A stretch of 64,000 nucleotides of DNA, from positions 3,502,501-3,566,500 of the forward strand of contig JAQPZY010001664.1 of NCBI GenBank assembly GCA_029931535.1. The letters run 5' to 3'. Below are positions 1 to 13,000 of this stretch, one piece after another; the first letter of the stretch is position 1; the number at the start of each line of letters is the position of its first letter. The notes under the pieces are model-generated. The model made no database searches and was not told the origin of the DNA. It saw only the letters and a program-made list of their open reading frames with translations. The stretch comes from Margaritifera margaritifera (lineage: Eukaryota > Mollusca > Bivalvia > Unionida > Margaritiferidae). The position numbers were made by a program, and so were the translations under genes.

Positions 1-1813
1 ACAATCTTTCTATGAGAGAAAGTAATATTTTTTATGTTTTGTTTTTAGCAAGTTACCTCTATCAGCTGTTAGATTTGCACGCAGTTGCTACAAATAGTCT
101 ATTTAATAAAGTGTTTGACTGAATGTTTAGAAGTTTCCACATTATGCATTATTTAATAAATGCAGCCAATTGGTATTTCATTGAAAACTGTAGGACAATG
201 ACTGATAAACATATGAAGTATTTTGCAGTTGTTTGTTGGTTGTGGCAGAAAATGTATAAAAATAATTTGTGAAATAATTTTGACATTTCAGGATGACCTT
301 TACTGGGACTGTTTACATATTTTTACTGAATTTGGACATAGAAAAAAATGATAGAAAAAGACTTTACCTTTCAGTAATCATTAAAAGCTTATATTAATTA
401 CATAGTTGTGAAGAGAATTGGGGCAAAGTGGTAATGTTAAATAAAATAACAAATATTAACCAACTTTTTTCTCGACTTAGGTCCAATGTAAATGTTGATG
501 TGTGCATGGCTGCTTCAGGTGCAGTTAGAAAGAAATAAACAAACCAGCACGTGTATCATTGAAAACAAACAATAATTGCATTTAAATGTAATTAGAAGCA
601 TATGAAGACATTTTCCTGCCTGGAAGAGACTTAATTTAGATGGATATTGAACTAAAGGTATATAGAACATAATCATCATGTACATTCTTCTGCTTGGTAG
701 TGAAGATAATACACTGATCATGTGCATTATACAGGTAAATGCTCAGCCCAGTTGTTTTCAAGGATGCTTGTGCTGCATATTGGTCCAGTTTATTTCTTTC
801 TGAGTGGTCCTGAAGCTAATACACATGCATCAACATTTACATTTGTTTAAAGTCGAGAAAAGTGTAGGTTATTGTTTCAGTCTGAATGAGTGGATTTTTT
901 TTTCTCTCTTCTCAGTACCAAATCTTTGTTGTGATACAATATTTAATTCTGTAATTAACAGAAAGTTCATAACTTTATCAGACCAACGTAAGTCTAATAT
1001 GTTTTTCATCAAACTTTCTATGTCAGAACTAATCAAAAATAAGTAAATAGTCCCTTTAAGCTGAATGCTCTTTAGAAATGTTATTTCTAAAACCTGGTGG
1101 GAATCAAGATCTGCTTAAGTAATTGATTTGATGGGTTTTTATACAAGATCATGTTCTGTTAACTTTTTAATGAAATCATTAAATTAGAGGATTGTTATTT
1201 CTGAATGTGCAAGATGATGTTAATTGCCCTTCAGTACCATCTTTAAAAATCTGTAATTGATATTCCCTAAAATGACATGAAATGCTTAGTTTGACTGGCT
1301 TAGATAAAGTCACCAAATTAGGACCTTTTATTAAACAATGTCCATCACAAAATTGTTTAGTGGCAAAGTGATGGTTCCGCTGTAAAATTTTGCTCTACAT
1401 TTTCTGAAGAAAAAAATGTTTACTATTTTTGTTGCTCAGTTTGAAATCATCACCATTCTTTTATCAGTTGCAACTTTATGTCATTTTGTGGTATATCAAG
1501 TAACCTTAAAATGTTTTTATTAAGTGTTTGGTCATTTATATATGCCCATCTTAAGTTTGTCATATTATATTTTGGTGTTGTCCATCCATATGTCCCTTAT
1601 CATTTGCTTGTCCGGTCCATGACTTTGTAACAGTTGGAGAGACTTTTGTGAAACTTTGCTCAACAATAATTCCTGACTAGACAGTGTGTTGCATACCATA
1701 GCCAGGCTCCCAGCCTCATGGTCAAGGTCACAGCAAGAGGAAATGTAAATTTGTGACTTGTATCCTTGAGCACACTTCTGAACCAATAAAAATATTTTAA
1801 TAAAACTTTAACC
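1..1813. other. Intronic sequence, nothing recognised
   Basis: AT-rich, stops in all frames, no exon with splice sites and no repeat recognised by eye. Presumed intron upstream of the first exon seen. Confidence 0.5.
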
Positions 1814-1928
<115 letters not shown>

Positions 1929-2169
1929 GACTAGACGGTGTGTCATATACCACAGTCAATGAAGAATGAATGGAAGAGAAAGAACACTAATGGAATACAG
2001 AATAAATGCAAACAAAATGATGAATACATTTAGAAAAAATGGAGAGTGCAAAATTCAGAATGATGAATGATACATGAAAATAGAATCAAACATGAATGCA
2101 TTTCATAAAGGGAGTTGAAAATTGATTGCTTTTAAGCTGCAACAAAATTTCCACAGTCAAAAGCCCTTC

Positions 2170-2407
2170 CACACGATTAACCAGGATCAGATTCTTTACA
2201 CTGACAGATAGTTTTTCACCCCTTACAAACTGTAACACTATTCTTGTCGAGACAGGCATAAACAACAGTCATTTATGTGAGAACATCATCACTGGTTGTT
2301 GTATCTTCACAGTTTTTATTTAAATGAAACAAAATTAGAAGAAAAAAGCATCCTCTTTTTGAATAAATATTCTACAACTATATGTTTATATTTTTTACAG
2401 TGCAGTT
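2170..2407 (+). repeat. 237-bp direct repeat, copy 1
   Basis: Starts CACACGATTAACC and ends ACAGTGCAGTT. Matches 3239-3475 with about four differences (three substitutions and one A indel seen by eye). The two copies are 1069 bases apart and enclose the 29-bp minisatellite, so this is either a recent tandem duplication or the terminal repeats of a small composite element; the ends lack clear TG...CA. Confidence 0.93.
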
Positions 2408-2644
2408 TATGCACAACGCAAATACAGATGTATACGAGGAAAGGTTTAATATATGCATTGTAAGAACTTAAAGGTTACATGAGTATATGCATTCTCTCTC
2501 TCGATTCAACAATTCAACTACATCAAAAATGTATAACTACAATAACATAAATACTTAAACAAATAAAATATTTGGCTCTCTCTGTGGGGGCTACTCATGG
2601 GCTAGAATCTGAATGAAACACTATACGAGACTATGATGATTCCC

Positions 2645-3141
2645 AATTGGTGCTAGGCTGATCCCAGCATTAGAGTGTATTCTGGGCTGATCCCAGCATA
2701 AGTAGACTGTGCTAGGCTGATCCCAGCTTAAGTAACATCTGTGCTAGGCTGATCCCAGCATTTTAGTGTATTCTAGGCTGATCCCAGATTAAGTGGGCTA
2801 TGTGCTTAGTCATTCAGGTGTATTCTGGGCTGATCCCAGCTCCGGTAGAATCTGTACTAGGCTGATCCCAGCATTTAGTGTATTCTGGGCTGATCCCAGC
2901 ATAAGTAGACTGCTAGGCTGATCCCAGCTCAAGTAACATTTGTGCTAGGCTGATCCCAGCATTCGAGTGTATTCTGGGCTGATCCCAGATTAAGTAGGCT
3001 ATGTGCTAGGCTGATCCCAGCATAGTGTATTCTGGGCTGATCCCATCTTAAGTAAATCTAAGCTAGGCCGATCCCCGCATAGGAGTGTATTCTGGGTTGA
3101 TCCCAGATTAGTGGAATAGAGCTAGGCTGATCCCAGCATGA
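2645..3141. repeat. 29-30 bp minisatellite, about 17 copies
   Basis: Each unit contains GGCTGATCCCAGC, in which GCTG and CAGC can pair around an ATCC loop. Two unit types alternate (GCTAGGCTGATCCCAGCAT and TATTCTGGGCTGATCCCAG), giving a higher-order period near 60 bp. Units lie at about 2658, 2687, 2717, 2748, 2778, 2830, 2861, 2890, 2918, 2950, 2979, 3010, 3037, 3068, 3097 and 3127. Confidence 0.95.
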
Positions 3142-3238
3142 AGAAAGTATTCTTATTTTTTTGTCTATTTAAACCTGTATGAGAAATGTATTAAACAGGC
3201 ATGGCCTTTATGTTTTTAGTATAGCAGATGAGTATACA

Positions 3239-3475
3239 CACACGATTAACCAGGATCAGATTCTTTACACTGACAGACAGTTTTTCTCCCCTTACAAACT
3301 GTAACACTATTCTTGTCGAGACAGGCATAAACAACAGTCATTTATGTGAGGACATCATCACTGGTTGTTGTATCTTCACAGTTTTTATTTAAATGAAACA
3401 AAATTAGAAGAAAAAGCATCCTCTTTTTGAATAAATATTCTACAACTATATGTTTATATTTTTTACAGTGCAGTT
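3239..3475 (+). repeat. 237-bp direct repeat, copy 2
   Basis: Near-identical to 2170-2407; lies just downstream of the minisatellite, and its similarity ends sharply at GTGCAGTT. Exon 1 begins 340 bases further on. Confidence 0.93.
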
Positions 3476-3817
3476 ATATTGGTATTAACTGTAAATTCAG
3501 TTCTGCCTTTTGCACTCTATTCATTTGTTATTTTATTAAAGCACATTTTTTTCTCCAAATAAACAAAATGCAAAAGGATACTATGAACAGAAGCTAAAAT
3601 GCAAACAGAATTGATTTCAGATGCATTTCCAATACAAAAAAATGCAGATTTTGTATTTTTAAAAAACTCCAAATGAACAAAAGCAAGTGGATGCTATATA
3701 TTTTTAAAAAAAACATGAGAATATAGCTAAAATGCAAATAAAGTTAATTATAGATGCATTTCAAATGCAAAAAAGCTGCAGGATCTGGATATATTACATT
3801 CTGACCTTGTTTTTTAG

Positions 3818-4039
3818 CTGGTGCACAATGCCATCATTCACACATCAGCCATATTGCTGGAGGGCAACTCCCCTAACATCTTGGCCAGGCTTGTCTGGAT
3901 CCATGAGAGTCACAACAAGATTGTTCAAAATCTTTGTTACTTCCGGAGTATTAATCAGGTGTGGCCAGAGTGTGCTGCAGCTATCAGGAGTGTGCAAGTG
4001 GAAAATCCAGACCATTTTCTGCTGGCTTCAGATCAGTTT
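3818..4039 (+). CDS. RNF213-like exon 1 of window
   Basis: 222 bases, 74 codons, phase 0 at both ends. The acceptor is a T-rich tract ending TTTTTTAG and the donor is GTAAGT. It starts LVHNAIIHTSAILLEG and ends FLLASDQF; the middle (LARLVWIHESHNKIVQNLCY) is a helix-rich segment expected just upstream of the RING in RNF213 proteins. An open frame continues past the donor into the intron for 26 codons, but joining at GTAAGT to the next exon keeps the conserved reading. The exon upstream of this one is not in the window. Confidence 0.8.
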
Positions 4040-7000
4040 GTAAGTATAAAACTGATGCAGATGGCAATTAAGGTCACTAAAACAGAATTTTTCATCCAGT
4101 TATTTCTCTTGAGATGACTTTTTTATTTTCAGCCTCAGGCACCATTTTCTCTAAAGTTTGTTTGTTTAGCTCAAAATTGAAGCCTCAAACTCCAAACCCT
4201 CCAACTAGATATAATATGAAACTAATATTAACACTAAGTCAGTGAAATTCATTAAACAAGGAGAGAATCAAGAGTTAGAAATATCCTGAAAGTATGTTCT
4301 GAGGAGTCAGTGATTTTCAAATTTGTATACCTTACCGTACCTCTGGACGGTGTATATAGTGTTACCTATGTCCAACTGTCCATCATGTCATATTACATTA
4401 TTCACAAATTTTGTTTCTGCTCAATAACATTTGAAGGACTTCATGAATTGAACTTAGCTTTTTTATGATTCTTTACATTGAGAAGACCTAGATTATTCAG
4501 TTTTCTTTTTTTTTTCAACATTTTATGAAGTTATGGTCCATATTTGACAAAACTTTGCTCAGTTTCATTTAGGCTCAGAAACATTTGAAGGACTTCATGG
4601 ATTGAAATCAAATTCAGTAGGAGGCTTTACATTAAGATGGCCTAAGTTAAATTTTATCTTCTCGGTCTTTAGGTTAAATTTTGTGGATTTATGGCCTCTG
4701 TTTGATAAACAAGTTTAGCTTTCAATATTGTTTCTGCTCCATAACATTTGGAAGACTTCATGGCTTGAAATCAAACTTGGTATGAGGCTGTGCATTAAGA
4801 AAACCTAGGTCAAGTTTGATGTTAACCATTTACCAGCAATATATATATTTAGTTATGGCCCCTGTTTGATTTACAACTTTACCTTTTGATTTAATTTCTG
4901 ATCAATAACATTTGATGGATTTAATGGATTGAATTCAAAATTTAGTACAAGAGTTTACATTAAGAAGACACGAGTCAGGTTCGATTTCCACTACTTTCCA
5001 AGTTTAGCTCACGTGGCCAAAGGCAGAAGGTCAAGTGGGTAATGATATGATCCTGTATCCATAATGCACTGTCCATCATCTGTTGTCAGTTGTCCATCTG
5101 TCAACACTTGCTTGTGGGCACTCAAAAGGCTTCATTATGGAAAATATTTTGATTACACTTGGTAAATAGGCACATATTTACAAGATCTCAGATGAGTTTG
5201 ATTATAAGTGACATCCATGCATATTAATGAAGGAATTTTGCATCTCATTGGCTGAGCTGTTTTATTTGGAAGGTTTATCTTACTAAAGTTTGTGTGAAAT
5301 TCTTTCATTTTTCACATTGTTGGAACTTTATATTTAATTGGCACCATATATATCCTTTATTGTATTGAGATGCTCTTAAAGGCTAATACACACCTAATAC
5401 AACTTTACCATTCTCGATGCCGTACATTTCTGATTGGATCTGGATCATACTTGGTACGTTAGCTTAGATCATTAAGATCTCAAGAATATTTGATAATAAG
5501 CAAGATCTATGTATATTAATCAGAAATTCTTGCACATGATTGTCTAAGCTTGTGAACACTCTTGGAGCTTCATTTTTGAACAGATTTTGATCACTCATAG
5601 TAAAGATGCTTATATCACCAAGATCTCAGAAGAGTTTGGTTATAAATGACATCCATGCATATGATTCATTCATTCAGCCATTCTTGTATATGATTGTCTG
5701 AGGTTGTGCAAAACACTCTAGAGGTTTTAAAACGTTTGGTATACAAGTTTATACCATTAAGATCTCAGATGAGTTTGCTTATTAGCAACATTCAAACATA
5801 TTAATTAGGTGATCTTGCATGTGATTGGCTGAGCTTGTTATAACTATAGATGCCCTATTTCTAATCAGAATTTGATCAACCTTGGTATGTCAACTGATTA
5901 AGATCTGATGAAAGTTTAATTAAGAGAGGGGTCTGTACATATTAATGCAGCATTTTTGCATATGATGGCTAAGTTATGAACAAATTCTGATCACATTTTG
6001 ATCACACTTGGTATATAGGCTTATATTATCAAGATTTTATATGAGTTTGATTATAAGCAATAACCATGCATATTAATGAGGTAAATTTGCATCTGATTGG
6101 CTGAGTTTTTTGTTACCCCACTAGGTGTCCAATTTCTGATTCAGTTTTTCATCAAACTTGGTATGTAAACATTCATCATCAAGATCTCAGATGTGTTTAT
6201 AATGAGAGAAATCTATGCATATCAATGAGATGTTCTTATATCTGATTGGCTGAGCATGCCAGAGCTCTATAAACTTCATTTCTTAAAAGATTTTGATCAC
6301 ACTTAGCATATAGGTTTCTATCATTAATATCTCAAATGAGTATAATGATGAGTGACATCTATGGATATTAATAAGGTGGTCTTGATTTTGATTGGCTAAG
6401 CTTGTTGCCACTCTTGTGCCCATATTTCTGATCAGATTTTTATTAAACTTGGTATGCAAACTCAGATTATAAAAATCTTGTAAAATTTGAAAATAAGCGA
6501 ATCTAAGTATATTAATGAGGTGATCTTGCATCAGATTGTCTGAGCCTGTAATCATTCTAGAAGAAACTATTTATTACCGTTTTATTAAACTTGGCATATT
6601 TACTTATATAATTGAGATCATGGATAACTTCATCTATTCAGTGATGAGACCCACCTAAGTATATTAATGAGGTAATTTTGGCATTTAATTAGCTGAGTTC
6701 TTTTTGTCACTTTAGAGGCAAGATTTCCATGATATTTCAGTCATACATGAAATGTAAAGTTACATCCTCATAATCTCACACATGTGATATTATGAGCAAA
6801 TCTGCATATATTAATGTGGTTGTCTGGCACCTGATTGGTTGAGGTTGCACTCTGGAGGCTTTTATTTCTGAACAGATCGTAATCAAACTTAACGTGCAAG
6901 CCTATATCATTAAAATCTCAGACAAGTTTGATAACTTGCATGATCAACAGATTGGCTGAGCTTCTTACCATTTTTGGCACCATATTTCTGATCAGATTTT

Positions 7001-10000
7001 GATAAAACTTTGTGTGTAAACTTAAAGGTCATGAAGATCTCAGATGAGTTCAGACATGAGTAGTATCCAAGCCAGAACTTACAAAATGCCAGCTTTTGCT
7101 GGTCATGTTCAGTTGAAAAGTTGAAATGATCACTTGCTGACACAGCATGTTAGATATGGGTCATAGGATGCCTGTAATTATTTCATACAATTACTTGGTA
7201 ATTGTATTTTCCTTTTATTTATAAACACCATCAAGACCCTAACCATTAGACAATGTCGATGTGAAAATCTATCTCTTACTCTCTGGACTTCTCAGAATCA
7301 TACAATTGAATGACTGCCCCAGGCTCTTACTTTAGGGGCTTAAGTTCTAGCATATATCAGTCATTCACACCATGTGATGTGTGGCAGTGTGTCAGCATAT
7401 ACAAGACCTTAAAACAGCATACATGTAGTCCAGGCTCTAATTAGAACCAAAATAGAAGAAAGAAGCTATAAAACTAACCTTTATTATCACCCACAAAATA
7501 CAATTTACAGAGTATGTTCACCATCAGACTAAACCAGATGTGTCTGCTAAGTAAGTTATATATTTTTGAAGCCTTATGTGTGCTGACTGTGAACAAAAAT
7601 TTAATTTTTCTTAATTCATAAGAAAAGCAGAAAATAATTTTCTAGGGTAAGATTCTATACTAAATTGTATGAAATAAAATATATTTGTTTAAAGTAAAAA
7701 CTTGAGGAGGGAAAAAGTGATGAATGGATAATACTAAAAATGAAACAACAGCAAATCTTGAACAAAAAACTACATTTTCTGGTACATCGTTCATGAAATA
7801 TATAATTGGTATTATTATTTACGATAAATAGCAGGTTTTGATGTTTTTATAATAAATTTCATAAATATCCAGCAGGTATGTTAATTTTGTGGGAAAAATC
7901 TTGGGCAAACTTAGTTCCAGAAACTTTCAGAAGCCCAGATCAACTCATATTAATAAAGAGTCTTACCTCTTATTTCCTGCATTTTTTTTATAATTCTGGA
8001 GACTGTATTTTTTAGCAGAATTTGATCAGACTTGTTTTATTGGCTTATATCATCAAGATCATGGATGGGTTCATTGATGAGCAGCATCCATCCATATTAG
8101 CATGGTGATCTTATATCTGATTGGTTGAGGTTGTTACAGATCTATCGAAACTGTATTTCTGATCATATTCTGATTATACCTTATATTGGCTCATATCAAG
8201 ATCTTGGATGATTTAAGTGATGAGCAGCATCCATGCATATTACTGAGGTGATCTTACATCTGATTGATTGAGCTTGTTACAGCTCTAAAGAGGCCATATG
8301 TCTACATCATCATTTAGCAGTGTTATAGCCCCTGATTTTCAGACCCACCCACTTTCATTTCTGTGCATTAACTCCCTTCATTATTATTGAGTTTCAACCT
8401 AATTTTAGGCAACTTGATAGTGATGAAGCCTCAGCTGAGTTTGATTATTAGTTTTCCGCATTATCTTTTAGTGCAGTTATAGCCCCTGATTGTTGGGCCC
8501 TTTGCAGGCTGGTAGGCCCCAAGCACCCTCCTGCATGTCATAAAAAATGACTACTATTGGAGCCAACCTGTTTGCCCTGGGATGCATCCCATGATGATTT
8601 TCTAGATTAGAAGGTCCTGGACATGTTAAAAGTGTGCAATTTATATCACTTTTTTGGTTTTGTATTGTTTACCTTTTTGGGGTACCTAAACTCAGAGATG
8701 CTGCCAGGGTGCGCAACTGCACGCAGCGCACTAAATTTGTGTGAATTCGCACACTTCGAAAGCAGTGATGCGTGAGAACGCCCACAAATTAGTTTAAAGT
8801 TGTGCATATAAAAATGTACTCTGTGCAGTATACAATTTTTATTTAACTTTTAACCCTTAAAGTGCTTGTCGGGGCATAAGCCGCCAGTAGAAGTCTTGTA
8901 GCGCTTGTCTTATTATCGGTCTTCTTCCAGTAGGCAACTGTTTACACATTGATACGAACAGTTGTTAAACTAAGTTTATTGGCTCATTGGGCCCTGGAAC
9001 AAGCATTGTTGAGTTTTAACCTTGCATTCATGAAGGAAGTTTTACAAATGTGTGTTTACAGTAAGGGCCCATATAAATTCAAAATGGCTGACTCGCAACA
9101 TGGTTCATCTTCAGATGATGATTTTGTTCAGCAAATACTGGCCGATGATATGATGATGACAATGATTTTTAAAGTTTTGAAGTATATGAGATTATTTGAT
9201 CCCAGAAAGTGTTACTGGAAATACCAGTGAGTAATTTTGAATGTACATGCTGGATGGACAAAAACAGATGGCATGCCGGTCAACCCCCTATTAAACGGTC
9301 CTTCGAAATTAAATGTCAAAAAGGCAGAATACTAAGCCTAATTAAAGTACAGGCAATTTAAAAGTAGGTAGAGTGCAATTTTTCATTTCTTTTCTCAAAC
9401 AATTCTGCCTTGATGGATCTTGTGCTACACAACTATATAGCACTCTAAGGGTTAAGATAAATTGTATAAATTAAAATCTAAAAAGAAATTAAAAAGTAAG
9501 GATATTTATTTTTAATCAGAATAACTCTTTATGTACAAGCTGACTATGGCATTGATGGACTTAAAACCTTAATACAAAATTGTGGAACAGATCAGAAATC
9601 TGGCATACATGTAGTAGTCAGCAAAGCACTGATTCAAGAAAGTGAAACTTTGGCAGAGCTCTCGTTAGTGAAAAATATTATTTTGGAGCAGAGATATCCA
9701 AGAGACAATACCTATGAGCTGCTGAAAATAGTACATAACAACCATCAAGAACATTTTTCCAACTTGTTCAAGCTGGCTTAGCTAGCTATGCATATGTGAT
9801 ACAGGGTTCTCAGCACAGAACAATATTCATACACAGATAAGGAACAAATTAAACTCAAAAATGATCAACAGATTAATGCTTATACAACTAGAGGAGACAT
9901 CTTTTGAGGATTTTGATTTCAATAGAGCAGGAAGAAAGAAAGAGATGGATAATTATGTGTTAGGTAAATATTGGACTAGATAATTATGTGTTAGGTAAAT

Positions 10001-13000
10001 ATTGGACTATGGCCATTTCCTCCTCCCCCTCATTTTTTTTTATCCCCCCCCCCCCTCCTTATTTTGGTGACAAGGGGGGAGCTCCCCCCTTTTGATAAAA
10101 TCCTGGCAGCATCTCTGTAAACTTACTTGGCACTGTATAGCCAGGATTGTGCTGATGTGCCATTAAACTCTGTACATACATACTGATTGTTGGACACATG
10201 CAATTTCATATTTGCTTAATAACTCCATTATAACTGGATTTTTAACCAATTTGGTAGACAATTCGATATGGCCTAGGCCGAGTTGTTGTTTATCAACATT
10301 CTTGATCAGTACTACACTTTGTTATAAACCAAGGTTGTAAGATCCATTCACTTTCATTTCTGCACAATAATTCTATTAATTATTATTGGATTTTAACCAA
10401 ATTATGAATACAGCTTGATATTAGCAAAGTTCAGTTGTTTGCATTATAGATCATTTAGCAGAGTCACAGTCCTAGGTTGTCAGACCCACCCACTAAAAAC
10501 TCCGTTATTGGATTTCAAAGAAAGCTTGATATTGATGAGACCTCTGCTGAGTTTTATTGTGAATGTTGCCGAGTTACATGTTCAGCTTATGACATCATCT
10601 TTCAGTAGTTATGGCCTCTGATTGTCTGACTCAACACTTTCCTTTCTTTAATCCCTTAATTCTGATTGGATTTCAACCAAATTTAGTATGTAAGTTTATG
10701 TTCATGACACCTTGGCCAAGTTCAGTTTTCAGCTTTCGAATTGCATCATCATTTAGCAGAGTTGCAAATTCACCCACTTTGTTTCCACATAATAATTCCC
10801 TTAATTATTTATTGGATTTCAATAATTTTTTATATACAGCTCAGCAAAATGTTATTATCAGCTTTCCGCATCATTTATTGGAGTGATGGCCACAATATGT
10901 TGGCCCCACATACTTTTGTTTCAGCACAGTAACTCTCTTAATCATGGTTATATTTAAGCAAATTGTTTATGCATTTTATAATGATAAGACCTTACTGAGT
11001 TTTCAGGTAAATTTAATGTTATTTAAAAAACAATTACATGTAAATCAGTATATTTTTGTAATTTTTACTTAGGTAAATATATGTTTAATTCTTATTCCTA
11101 GACACTTGCCATCCTTGGATTATGCCTGCTTATTGAGCAGCTCAAACCTCCAGATGCTAACTACCTGAACAATGCAGGCAACCGTCATGAATGGCTGCGG
11201 AAGATATGCAACTATCGGCCTGTTATTGAAAAAGGACTTGCTCTTTGCTCCTCAGCTAGTGGAACTAGTGTGGATCAAGCTGTTTTGCATGCAAAGTATG
11301 TACATACATTCATTAATATCTGTGTAAAATCTTTTAATTTTATGTAATAACATACAAGTTGATAACCAAATAGTGCCTTACAAGCAAATTCTAGGTATTG
11401 GTTTTTAGCTGTACTAGTCATAGAGCTTATTGAATGGTCTGTTGTCTGTCATTCATCGTCCAATGTCCATCCGGCCATTGCACAAGTGTGTTATCACTAG
11501 TCCTTTTAAACTACTTGGAGGATTGAGATGAAACTTTACATGCACATTCAACCCAGAGTCTATGAAAATAGTGCTGCTCAGACATCCAATATGGCCACCA
11601 TAGCAGCCATCTTGAAAATCTTGTCATTGCAACTCCTCCTGAAAGAAAAGTCATATCAGCATGGGGTTTTCACTGGAAGACTTTTTATGGTATCTATGTC
11701 TAGTTGGTCTTAAATAAAAATTGTGCTGATGTAATATCCAATATGGCCACCACAGTGGCCATCTTGAAAGTCATATCAACATTGGGTTTTTATCCGATGG
11801 CTTCTTATAATATTGACTTTATACTAAATGAAAATGGTGCCGATCTGACCAATATGGCCACCATGACAGCCATCTTGAAAATCTTGTTATTGCTACTCCT
11901 CCTAAATGGAAAGTCATATCGACATGAGGTTTCACAAGCAGACTAATTATGTATCTATTTGGTCTTGAATAAAAATTGAGTTAAACTGCCCCATATTAAC
12001 AATGATATACTGTTTTTATCATCACCCTATTTCATGTCCTTGGGAAAGACACTTAGCTTCCATTTCCTCAGCATATTGTACCCAATAATGTGTTGAAAGT
12101 GCCATTAAATACCATCAAACCAACCAACCAAACCCACTGAATGATAAAGTCGTGCACATGCACAAGTCCTCAATACACAAGGTTAGACTGAGAGCCATGT
12201 GCTTTAGGCTGCAATAAGTTAATTTATTGTACACAAATATAACTTAAAATCACCATTCATTGATTAGCTAAAGTTAAGGTTATGACACTTTGCATTGATT
12301 ACCTTGGAAGCAGATTTTCCAAGAGGGACAGAGACTTTCTGAGAGAAGTACTTCAGGCAACCATTTACCATATGTTCATCGCTGTTTTTAACAAATTTAT
12401 AAAGAATTAAAGAGGAGAATGACTACACATGGTGAACTTGTGATCTGGTGCTATTATCGGGTAGGTTTTAGTGAAATTCATTCCAAGGGTTATTAATTTC
12501 GCACTAAGTCCACAATGGGTGCCCTGCACCTTACTGAGAAATTGAACCATAAGCATAAACCTCTTATAAATATAAATAGACCACAGATATAATAATAATC
12601 ATAATAATAGTGAAAATAATTACACTAAACACTTTGTCTCTTGAATCAAAAACCACGATAACTCGTTTGACAATAAGAATAGAGCTAGCTATTGCTGAAA
12701 AATGATGATTGACGTCTAGAAAATTTTAGAGTAGCCAAAGCAGTCTAGAAGAATTATCATTATGGACTCTGGAAATCTAATAAAAATACCAGTTATCTTT
12801 TACAAACAACTAACATTGAAGCGAAATAAAACCAGTAATGTTTTCACCATGTGGCTATTACAAAATGTCAAAAACACCTGCTTTTCTTTAAGTGAAGAAC
12901 AAGAGTAATCACAACATCATCCGATGAGTATTGGACATGAATACACTATATATTAAGTTCTTGAATCAAAGAAGAACAATGGATGAAGATAATGACAGTG

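Larger units (their letters stand above)
8693..10117 (+). mobile_element. hAT-type DNA transposon with 16-bp perfect inverted ends
   Basis: Left end CAGAGATGCTGCCAGG (8693-8708) and right end CCTGGCAGCATCTCTG (10102-10117) are perfect inverses. They are flanked by TAAACT on both sides (8687-8692, 10118-10123), a 6-bp target duplication. The CAGAG start and a degraded hAT dimerisation domain inside identify the superfamily. It interrupts repeat R1 and carries a nested piggyBac-type element. It cannot encode an active transposase. Confidence 0.88.
8505..10190 (+). repeat. Dispersed repeat R1 split by a hAT element
   Basis: The left part (8505-8692) and right part (10118-10190, GTATAGCCAGGATTGTGCTG...) together match the uninterrupted copy at 48122-48420. 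A partial copy lies at about 13245-13312. The intact copy begins near TAGCTCAGCTGG, which fits a Pol III A box, and ends in a tail of short CATC/CATA units, so R1 may be a SINE; no B box was recognised. Confidence 0.65.

Noticed and set aside
2170..3475. Calling the 237-bp direct repeats LTRs
   Set aside because: No TG...CA ends, no primer-binding site and no target duplication seen; left as an unexplained duplication.
5100..7040. Possible AAV- or virus-derived or CRISPR-like array
   Set aside because: Units are about 145 bp, diverged throughout and without short constant repeats plus unique spacers; this is a eukaryotic satellite-type array.
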